Shown: one piece after another, positions 23,801-35,800 of the stretch
Position numbering within the stretch: the first letter of the stretch is position 1
Layout of the letters: every line of letters begins with the position of its first letter
Assembly (NCBI GenBank): GCA_024516035.1
Contig: CM044958.1
Location: 1,977,566-2,041,565, forward strand
Length of the DNA stretch: 64,000 nt
Direction of reading: 5' to 3'
DNA from: Bactericera cockerelli
Lineage: Eukaryota; Arthropoda; Insecta; Hemiptera; Triozidae
Program-made: the position numbers and the translations under genes
The notes under the pieces: model-generated
Databases searched by the model: none
Seen by the model: the letters and a program-made list of their open reading frames with translations, nothing else
Told to the model about the DNA's origin: nothing

Positions 23801-26800
23801 GTATACCACCGGTGGTACACCCGGTCGTCTACGTGTTAAGCTTGATCATCTTATCCGGTAACTCGTTTATTTTCAGCAATAATTTAAGTACTTTATTAAT
23901 CCGAATAATTAATTAATTAATCCGATGCCGCAATGGTTGAATTGAAAAGTTTCAAGTACCTTATTTACACATTAATATTGATAAAATCAAGATAAAAACT
24001 CAATTCACGAGATCTTTTTGGTTCAAAATGATCCAAAAATAGAATCAAACCGGTCTGTAATCGCAGGAACAAGTTTATTTTTAGCAACAATTAATAGCGT
24101 ACCAATAAACCAATATTAATGTCTGCTTTTTTTATTTTGCTTTCCTTTTTTTTATCTCTTTCGAATTCAGGAAGTATAATAAAAGCAGTTCAAATTGATC
24201 AGAAATGGATTTAAACTGGTTGCTGGAATAAAATTCCAGTAACCAGTTATTCCAGCACCAAATTTATTTTTAGCAATTGTTAATAGCGTCAATTTCATAT
24301 GTATGCTGTACTTGGTAATAAATCGATTAAAAAAATTAAACTTTCTTTTATTTTAAGTCAATTTGGCCAGAACATAAAATTACAACAAACTGTCCAAGGT
24401 CCACACTGATCCATGAAATAGGATCAAACTGAACTAATAAACCGTAGTGAGTTTATTTTTGGCAAAAAAATAAACAAACTCTCCACATAATTCACTCCTT
24501 CTTCTTCTTTCGCTTTGCCTTTTCCCAAACCTACTTGGGGTCGGAATTGTTCAACCTCATAGTTTAGGTTGGTTGGTTGTAGCACAGTTTTTACGGCTGG
24601 ATGCCTTTCCTAACTCCAACGATTCTATTTGATGTAACGTCCTGATTAGGACGGGGGTTTCATCCTCCATTCGATGGGAATCGTACCAGCTACCCATATT
24701 GACCTCACCCTATCTGGGTAGGGCTGGAAATGCCAGCTTCACATGTACGGAGGAAACAGAATTTTCTGTGTGAAAAATCTGCTCCGACCGGGGATCGAAC
24801 TCAGGATCTCTAAACTTCGGGCAATAGTCACAACCGTTACGCTAAGCCGCGCCGTCTTCAAATAATTCACTAGCTTCAAATAATTCACTAGAGATAGTGA
24901 ATTATTTGAAGAGTTGTTAAAAATAAATAAGATATTCGAAGTGATTTTGTTTATTGGTTTAATAATGACACAAATTAATGGTACAGTTTATTGGTGCAAT
25001 AAAGACAAAACTTAATATTACACTGAAGTTCAAATAAAAATAGAATCCAGATGGTCTGCCATCTCCTACTTAACATTGTACATTTTAACATTTACTATAT
25101 TATTTTGCCGATAGCAACTTTTTTCAGGCGTTTCCTAAATTTTGGGGGATGGGGTTCTCCCCAAACCACCCCCATCCTAGCTGCGGGCCTGATTGAATAT
25201 GAATAGTTGAGAAGAATATGAATATTTGGAAGAAAAAAAAATAGTACCTTGATTTAACGAATAAAATTATTTTTTATTAGTTTCAACTCTATTTCTCTAC
25301 TGTTTAATGTTGTTTATTTCTTTTTTTTAACCGCCTTTAGTAGCTTGATCGGTAAGCATCAGACCTGTAACCCGGAGGTTTGTCCCGAGTTCAGCAAAGA
25401 TTTCGTAAAGCTAGTTTCAGTCTTTGTGACATCCACTGACATCACAAAAATGATTAACACAATTATTACAATATTTTTTCGTTTTGGCGGATCGAACCTG
25501 GGAGCTTCTTCATGGCAAGCTAATGCTTAACCACTGAGCCAATCGGTCCAAAAATAGAATCGAACTGGACTTAAAGACCGGTAGCGAGTTTATTTTTAGC
25601 CTGAATCTTGACACATATCCTGCGGTATTCCGGCAAACTCGTTCGACATAATGGTCAGCTCTTATTGATTTATTGATGTACCAAGAGCGGAATAGCCTGG
25701 TAACTGCTGGTCTTGCAATTAGATAAAGCTGTAGCTATTACCGTGTGCCTGAAGAAAGAAACATTTTTATACAGGGTGTAGTGTAATCTGTTTTGGTAGC
25801 TCAGTGATAAAGGCGTCACTCTGTGAATCCACAGATTCCAGAAGTCGCGGATTCGAAACCCAGCTGGGACATGACAAGTTATTCTCCCATTTGGGATTTT
25901 TACAGAATAAAAAACGGTTCTCTAAACTTGACACAAGTAAAAATTGGAAAGAATTCTACAAATCTCAGTAGGTCAATTCTATTTTTTTTTTTTTTTTTTT
26001 TTTTTTTTTCTTTGCAATTCAAAGCTTCAACAAAGTACGTTGTAAGAAATGTTTTATAATAATAAAAAAAAGTTTATCCATGTTGAAATTAAAAAAAAAA
26101 TCATAATCTTGGAAACTCAGTCGAAGTTGAAAATGTCAAAAATATATATGAGTGGACTCTTGACATCCAAGTACAGAGTAGAAAAAATTCTGCCCTACTG
26201 GGAATCGAACCCAGGTCTCCATGCGTCCAAGCCTAGTGCGCTACTCCACACTACCGTGGCTACTTCCAAGTAGAAAATGTATGTTATTCTTTCTTACATA
26301 TTATATCTTTATATAATTATTATTATTTTATTTAAATCTTACATTAATTTTAGCTAGGCTTTTAAAAGGGTTGGGTGTAAAAGATTGCCACAGGCAATAA
26401 CCCCGCCCTTTAGGTAGGACATTATTGATTTTCTTTTTTACTTATTTATTTTGTCATTTGTTTTTTTTTTTTCTTAATTTTATACTGTTACCATTGTACT
26501 CTGTCCTAATAAAGCATACTATAATAGTAATAATAATAAAAGGTCAGCATCATCGATGGCGCATTGAATGCACCGGTTTTCGTAGGATCACCGAAGCTAA
26601 GCAACGTCCAGTTAGTTGTAGACTTCGTGATTCTGGCATTCCGGACTAACCCAGACTGGGTGAGGTTAATGTGGGTAGCTGATTTGTGAGTTTCCTGCTA
26701 ATGGAGGGTGACACCCCCGTCGTGATATGACCATGCAGTTGAAAGTAACGTTAAAACCCAAATTAAAAAGAAAAGAAAAAATAACCTCAAAAGAACCTCC

Positions 26801-29800
26801 CTGTCCAGAAAAGAGACTTCAGTAATCTGTCAGTAACACTCCTTGTTTCTTCTGTTCATTGTAGCTTCTCATTTTCCCCACAGCTTTCTTATAACTTTCC
26901 CTTCAGCCATCTGAATCAGCCCCCCCCCACTCTACAAATGCTTTATGAAATTCTTTCACACTTGACACAAAATACAACTAGAAGTGCTGTGACAAGGCTT
27001 ATCTCAATGATGTTTTCTACTTCTAAAAGTTAAAAAAGGTTATCATTGGTGTTTGTGTTAATCACTTTCGTTATATCACAACTACTCAAACTCGCTGTAC
27101 TCAATATTTTCTGAACTGGAGACTCGAACCAACGACCTCCAGATTACAAGTCTGCCGCCTTATCAATGAAGCTACTGAGGTCGGTTTGTGCTTCTACCAC
27201 TATTGACGTCTCCAATTAATTTGGGTACCTTTGTTTTATGATTATAAGGTCGACTTTTAATACAAATTAGGTATAGGACATGCATCGGTTGAGATTCGAG
27301 CTCATTGTTCGCGGATGTTTCGGGTTTAATAAGATTATAACTAGTTTTCAAACTATAGGTATATTTCTAAAACCAAAGCTACAAAGCTGCACTGGTAGTC
27401 AAGTGGTTAACGCGCCAGTTTGGTAATCCACATAGCGTAGGGATCCGTTGGTTCGAATCCCACCCAGTGCATGAATTTTTCCTCATTAATTTTATAGTTC
27501 GTGACCACATAATAATGAGACTCTGAAAGTTAAATGGTAGAAAATGCTGTGAGAATTAACCTCGCCTGGTAGATGCCTTCAACTAAAGAGTATTATTATT
27601 ATTATTACAAAATGTTAGCTGACACAATTATACTCAAACTCGCTTTACTAAATCTTTGCTGAACTTGGGACCTGAACCAACGACCTCCAGGTTACAAGCC
27701 TGATCAATCAAGCTACTGTGGTCAATTTCTGAAACCAAAACTACCTACATAAAGATGTCTTAAGCCAGCGTCGATGGCGCGTTAAATGCACCGGTTCTCG
27801 TAAGATCACCGATGTTAAGCAACGTTCAGCGAGGTGAAAACTTCGTGATGCAGGTATTCCGGCCCAACCCAGGCTGAGTGAGGTTAATGTAGGTAGCAAG
27901 TTCATTTCCTGCCAATGGAGAGTAACACCCTCGTCGTGATATGATCATGCAGATGAAGCGACGTCAAACCCAAATTAAAAAAAAAAGATGGATGAATAGA
28001 ATGAGATAGAATAGAATGAGAGTAGTTTTATTTATTACTAGCCGTTTGCCCGTGCTTTGCAACGGGACTAAATTTCAAATTTACCAAGGCATGGCCGTAC
28101 TGCTGGACAGCAATGCTTTTTTGAACTTTTTATAATTTTTCTGGACAAAGCGATAATGGTTTTGGGGGGGTCAATTCTGAGACATTTTTCGCCAACTCTT
28201 ACCGTTTTGGCTAAGCAACTCCGGACAAACAAACATAGGTAGATAGGTACTTAGGTAGGTAGTCCTTTTTTCTGTTTTATATATCAGAGATTTGTTTTTA
28301 ATTTTTTTTTCAAGGTTTTGAAACATTGGATTAGTACAGAAAATGGGCAGCATCGAACTCCACCGAAAACTCCACCGAAAGAGGGACTCCCTCAAAGTGT
28401 CTCATACGAACTTCCCCTTTTTTTATTATACCTACTCCACCGATTTTGAATTAGGTAAAAAGAAGAAAACATGGATTTTATGATTCGGAGACACACAGTA
28501 TATATTATATTTAATTCTAACAGTAATGTCAGCACTATACTATATTCTTGAGGCATGGCCTTCTATGTATTTTACCTAACCCTACTATATTCTTGAGGCA
28601 TGGCCTTCTATGTATTTTACCTAACCCTACTATATTCTTGAGGCATGGCCTTCTATGTATTTTACCTAACCCTACTATATTCTTGAGGCATGGCCTTCTA
28701 TGTATTTTACCTAACCCTACTATATTCTTGAGGCATGGCCTTCTATGTATTATCCCTAACCCTACTATGTTCTTGAGGCATGGCCTTCTATGTATTTTAC
28801 CTAACCCTACTATATTCTTGAGGCATGGCCTTCTATGTATTTTACCTAACCCTACTATATTCTTCAGGCATGGCCTTCTATGTATTATCCCTAACCCTAC
28901 TATGTTCTTGAGGCATGGCCTTCTATGTATTTTACCTAACCCTACTATATTCTTGAGGCATGGCCTTCTATGTATTATCCCTAACCCTACTATGTTCTTG
29001 AAGCATGGCCTTCTATGTATTTTACCTAACCCTACTATATTCTTGAGGCATGGCCTTCTTAGTATTTATTAAAGTATATAAGCTCCAATCTATGCATGAG
29101 AATGAATGAACTAAAGTAAAAAAAACCTTATACGGGGTGTAGAAAAATACAAATCGGTGGAGTTCGTATTGCAACCTTTTTTGAAATCGGTGGAGTGCGA
29201 CATGCGAAAATGTTCATTTAGGTGGAGTTCGAGTATGCAAAGGTCAATTAGGTGGAGTTCGTAATCGCCCCAGAAAATATCAAGGTGTCTAGGAGATGCC
29301 GGTGACCCTTCCTCACAGCTGTGGTACATCTCAAGAAAAAAGTTCTCAAAATGAAGAACAATCAATCACCAAGTGTCAGACACTTCGATAGTTACGTAGA
29401 CGTCAATCATTATTTCACGACCTATTAACCTTATTAATTCAACCATCTATCTTTGGGCTATCCTCTACATTGACAAACGATTGGCAGACTGAGCCATTAT
29501 CTAACTTTCTATCTATGATACCAGCTTCAAACAATAGTTCTGACAGCTCTTTTGATAAAGTATCTGTCTGTAAGATTTTTTTTTTTCTCAAATATATTAG
29601 ATTTTGCCATTCGATTTTTTGTTGTAATCACGCCTTAAAGGTTTCATATTATGTCATAAAGGTTTCGTATGATGTCATAAAGGTTTCATATTATGTCATA
29701 AAAGTTTCATATTATTATGTCACAAAGAGAATAGAATAGAATGAGAAGAGTTTTATTTATTATTTGAGTTTTATTTTTTTTTTTTCAAGGTTTTCCATGA

Positions 29801-32800
29801 AACCCTTACAATTAACACCGCGACCTAATTAGATCTATTGTGACCAGTTGATTTTATTGAGATAGAGATAGTCAGGACGGGAGTTTTACTCTCCATTTGC
29901 TGGGAATCGTACCAGCTACCCACATTAACCTCACCCAGCCTGTGTAGGGGTGGAAATGCCAGCCTCACGTGTTTGGAGGGAACAGAATGTCCTTCGAAAT
30001 GTCTGCCCCAATCGGGGATCAAACTCGGGATCTCTGGACTACAGGCAGTAGACACAACCGTCACGCCACGGAGGCTGGTATGAGAATCGTTAAATTACAC
30101 ACAATAAAAATAGAAATAACTCGATTAACTTGAACTTTGAGCATACCTACTTCTTGACTCTTGAAAACTTGTACCACATTTTTTTTTTTTTTCTTTTCGG
30201 TCTCCTTTTTGAAAAACATATCAATACCAGAAATGACAAACTCAGAAGAAAGGATATCAATCAGTACAGTTTTATTGTAATACATCTTAAATACATGAAA
30301 ATATTATATCAAACATAATTATTTCGGAGATTGCACTGCTGCCGAGGAAAGAGCCCTCAACGCTTCAAGCATTCTCTCTTTGAATTGCCAGAGAGCTTGT
30401 ATAAATATTCTTTAATTTTCTTGTCACCAATTTCCATCAACTTATTCCCAATTTCCTCTATGAATTATCCCATCTCTTCACTGAATGTACCCAACGTCTC
30501 AGAATGATCTTAAAACCCTATAATAAAACTCTTGTTCTGTTACATTAACTAAACTCAGAATGAACTTAAAATCCCCATCATAAAATTTCGCTCCTATGCT
30601 TGCCTTCTATCAATAGTCATTACGTCACAAACTGACAAACTATTCTAAAATGGTGGATTGAACCAAATATTTTTTATTCGGAAGATCAATATCATGAAAG
30701 ACCAATGACGTATAGTTTATTTCGCCAAATATTTCCTTAATTGTTGAACATCAAGGTCAATCGAGTTTGAGAATTAACCTTCTAATTCTACATTCGTAGA
30801 AAACTTACAAACGTGTTTTCACCATATTAACATAACCCATCCTGGGTTTGGACCGGAAATAGTCAGCATCAAAAGAAAACGAAAGACCCAGCACCTAAAT
30901 GGGAAGTATTGTGTCACTTTTCGCCCATCAGTGGGGTGAAATACTACGGGATGGGCAAGCTACAACACAGACCAAAAGCGTCTAGAGGAGCTCCTGTTTC
31001 ATGGATACGAAGTAAAAAAAGGCTGTGAAACACTCATTCATCTAATAAAATAAAAAAGCCAAACTTGGGGAATCACCCACCAAGGTTTCACTTCGCTGGA
31101 CATTGTTTATCAGCTATCCTCCGAGACCTAGTCTATTTACGGTGCCATCGACCTGGCTACAGATCAATTCAAGTTCACTGACTATTTCACATTGGTAACC
31201 CAGAGAAATGAGAGATTTAACTTGAAAGTAGTCTGATTTGCGTTTTATTTTAATAAACTAGAAACTCTAGGAAAGTTCTCTGTCATATCTGGTCTGTCTG
31301 GTTGGACTAGGTACTCAAATACTCGTTAACCATCTCAAGGTTCAAGTCTAGGATTAGTATGAATGGAGGAGATAGTCATGAGTATACATGTAATTATTTT
31401 AGAAGTAGTTTTCAAGAGAAACCAACTCAATAAGTTTATTTTTAGCCAAATCACAATCAGGAGGTCGATAGTTCGAGACTTATACATGGCAAATTGGAGA
31501 AAGTTGGGTTTGAGTAACTGTGACTTAACTCTTGTGACCGACCTCAGACTTGTAACCTGTAGGTCCGTTGTTCGAGTTCCTAGTTCAGAAATGATTTAGC
31601 AAAGGAAATTTGAGTAGTTGTAACATTACGATAGTGATACAAATTCCTGTTTATAAAAAACTCTGTCATCAACGAAATTTAGTCGAGATCTCCGTTTAAC
31701 TACTGAACATTACAAGGACTATGCATTGAGGACAAGAAATGGGATAATTTATTATTAAATTTATCAGAGCATAAAGACTGAAAATCTAAAGCAGGTACTA
31801 AAACCTTAACGATATTCTTTTTCTCTTGTGTTCTCAGGACTTTTCGTGATCTCAGGCGTGATGACCTGTGGGGAAGGGCGGGGCTATTGCCTCCTGGGAA
31901 TGGATTGCACGCTGGACGAGGAATTCCTTCCTGACCCCCAGGGTCACTGTAAGGGACTGCAGAATGCCTTCACTCCGAGTGCCTACTTCAGTTGCTGCAA
32001 ATACAAGAACCTCACGGGGCAAGACAACTTTATCTACACCATGGTGGACCCTGCTGTGTCAACTCTGGTTAATTCCTACACTGACAGCACTACCGAGAAA
32101 ATGAGTATGGAACATGATAGCTTCAACAATAACGACAACTTAAACCAGAACGAGCACTTGAGCAATAATTTCAACGATAACTTCAAAGAAAACAACAAAA
32201 AGGAACCGGATCCCGTTAAAGACGCGAATATACTTGAAGAGTTCAACAAGCACATGGAAAACGTGAAGTTAAAGAACGAAGACAAAAACAAGAAACCTCT
32301 CAGTACCATCACACCATTTGAAGATGAAATAGTACCTGTGGTTAGTAATGTTAGCATTAATGGAGAAGATAGTGACAGCGATGAAGATAGCACAGAAGAA
32401 CAAGATGATGAGGAGGAGGAAGATGAAAGTGAAGATGTGAAAAGTGATGACAATGATATCAAGACTATTCAATTAGGTAAGTTTAAAGACAGATTGTTTG
32501 AAAACACGTTCATCATGATTGATCTGATGTTGATGTGATCTCGTTATCACTAAACGAGAAGTACAGAAAAATCAAGCATTGAATATGATGTCGATAAAGA
32601 AGTAGAGGAAGAAAAATTAAAGATGTTAAAATTAAGAACAATGATTCCACTTACCTATCAGAAAAATTATGTTGCTTAAGTACAAGTACAGAGAGTCATA
32701 TTTATACAGAATAATCTAACTTCGAGGAGAGCATAGAACAAAAAGGAGAATATATAGATGAAAATGATAATGGTTAGAAAGATTCTTCTGGTTTAATTTT

Positions 32801-35800
32801 TTCCCCTTTTTCCAGGTGAAAGCTCAGGTGATCGCGACGAAAAAGAAACAAACGAAGCAGATGAAGACTATGACAGCAACGAAAGTGACCAAAAAGAAGA
32901 AACAATAAAAGAGTCCACCAAAGACAAGGATCACATGAAAAAAGTTGATTTAGGACACAAAATGGAAACCCAGACTGTCACCGCAGACTCTGTTGTTGAC
33001 AATGTGAAGCAATTTCTCAAAGATAAAGTGACTTCAAAACCAACAAAGACGGAAAACCCCACAAAGACCGCGAAACCTACAAAGACAACCAGCAAACCTC
33101 CTGTCAGTCCTGTCAAAATTAACATGATTCAAAGTGGTGATCACAAAGATCAGGAGAAAGTGGCCATGGAAGCTGTGAAGCAGGAATACCCGGATCAGCA
33201 GACCACAAGTGAGAAGCTTTGCATGAGAAAGAAGAATGCGCCAAAATGTCGCACGGTGTGGAAGTTCATGCATCAGCAGAGGACCCTCTGCTCAGGCACC
33301 ATGCTGGATCAGATCTGGATGCTGACGAGCGCTACCTGTCTGGAAAGGTTGGTACTTGGAATATTTACCCTTAAGTTTTCAAATATAAATGGCGTCTTGG
33401 GTGATCAAAATTTTCTTCATTTTCAACAGAATATTGATCAATTTCACTTCTATTTATATTTTTTGTTGAATTCGTAGAATTTTTCAACTAAAATTAATTT
33501 ATTCGTCTAATACTTTTTTTGAGGATATTTTTGTAAGCACATTATTATTTATACATATACAGGGTGTCCCACCAAACTTGGACACCTCAAATTACTCGGC
33601 CCCTGAAAGAGTTTTTGAAAAATAAAAAAATCTAGGGTACATGTGCTAATTATGCGGTTTCAGTTATGAAAAAAAAAATTATACAGGGTGGTTCAAAAGT
33701 CAGAAATTGAGGTGTCAACTTTCGATTTTTAAATGGATCGACCTGAATTTTATTTGATGATTTTACTTCTAAATGATTCCTGAGTACTTTTTTAAACAAA
33801 AATATTACATACAGGGTGGTTTTTTTTCGACCAATTTTTTTTCTAAATCTTGAATAACTCAAGTTCGGTTAATTTTTTCGATAACAAGGAAAGAATGTGT
33901 TTGTGTAATGAATACACGCACTTTCAATTGGCATCAAAAATTTTTATACAGGGTGGTTCACAAGTGAAATAATGACTTGATTTTTTTTAAAACCGAGTTT
34001 TTTTAATTTTTTATTTAGGATTAATATTTCTAGTCTAATTTTACATATTTTTCGTTAGTCATATCGAAAAACAAAACTAAAGTGTTGTACAGGGTGAGAC
34101 ATAATTTTTTTGTAACACCCTGTATATGGGCAGTCAAAGAGACGCAAAATTAAATATAAAGACTAAATATGCAAGAAAACTTTGATTTTTAATTAAACTA
34201 AAAAGTTATGGTGTTTTAACTAATATTGTCGCATGGACCACCCTGTAGATATTTTCTTAAAATATCATGTAGGTACTCTAAGTTGTATAAAATTCAACGA
34301 ACACTTCGAATCATGTGGGAAAAAAAAGTAAAAAACACGAATTTGAAGCCATTTTCGATTTGGTGTCCACACTGAATGATTTCAAACTTGAAATAAGAAG
34401 TAGGTAGGTGTAGACACAAAATTGAGCACGGCTTTTTGAATTCATTTTTTTTCTTTCAGATTTGGACTCCTCGTTGAATTTTAGACAGTTTCGACTACCC
34501 ATATGATGGTTTAAGAAAATATCTACAGGGTGGTCCATGCGACAATATTAGTTAAAACACCATAACTTTTTTGTTTAATTAAAAATCAAAGTTTTTCTTG
34601 CATATTTAGTCTTTATATTTAATTTTGCGTCTCTTTGACTGCCCATATACAGGGTGTTACAAAAAAATTATGTCTCACCCTGTACAACACTTTAGTTTTG
34701 TTTTTCGATATGACTAACGAAAAATGTGTAGAATTAGACGAGAATTATTAATCCTAAATAAAAAATTAAAAAAACTCGGTTTTAAAAAAAATCAAGTCAT
34801 TATTTCACTTCTGAACCACCCTGTATAAAAATTTTTGATGCCAATTGAAAGTGCGTGTATTCATTACTCAAACACATTCTCTTCTTGTTATCGAAAAAAT
34901 TAACCGAACTTGAGTTATTCAAGATTTAGAAAAAAAATTGGTCGAAAAAAAACCACCCTGTATGTAATATTTTTGTTTAAAAAAGTACTCAGGAATCATT
35001 TAGAAGTAAAATCATCAAATAAAATTCAGGTCGATCCATTTAAAAATCGAAAGTTGACACCTCAATTTCTGACTTTTGAACCACCCTGTATAAAAAAAAT
35101 TTCATAACTGAAACCGCATAATTAGCACATGTACCCTAGATTTTTTTATTTTTCAAAAACTCTTTCAGGGGCCGAGTAATTTGAGGTGTCCAAGTTTGGT
35201 GGGACACCCTGTATAGGACCAATCCAAAATCCAGTCACAAAATACAAAAAGACTAACTGGGAATATTTGACATACCCTTTCATAATAGTAACTACTCTAA
35301 AAAAAAATAAAAACGCTTGCATACGAGTCTGCAACCATTGGGACATTTTCATCTTTACTATTCAAGGTCTAAAACTTAACTGACCAAATTTCGTATTGTG
35401 CGCATGACACATACTTTTTCTCTTCTCTCTTTTTATAATTTAATATTTCGTTACATAATTTCGTTACATAATTTCGTCACATAATTTCGTTACATAATTT
35501 AGGTTATGTGCCAGAGCAAAGACATGAAAATGTCAAAAGAAATAACAAATTAATTGTGACAGTATGTTTACAATGCTTACATGTATATAATTTGTATAAT
35601 GGTATTGTACCGTTAATAAATGTACCCGTTTACCGGGCATTATTATTATATCTACATTGTTTCCAGGCTTGTGCAGGTGGGGCTGAGGAATGTTACTCTG
35701 GAGTCTCACAAGGACTGGAGGATCAGCAATGTGGTGGCCTATGAAGGTTTCAGATCTGAATACAATCACACCCATCATGATATAGGTGAGTGGTGAATTT

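Noticed and set aside
28548..29072. 174-residue repeated open frame (and its mirror at 43843-44232)
   Set aside because: It is the 45-bp minisatellite inside two transposon copies; unit length divisible by three keeps the frame open, and there is no gene context.
32076..32462. 128-residue Ser/Leu-rich frame on the - strand
   Set aside because: It is the antisense shadow of the acidic linker in exon 2 of the homolog gene.
33650..33862. 70-residue frame repeated at 34910-35107
   Set aside because: It appears twice only because the foldback arms are inverted copies; no protein features are present.
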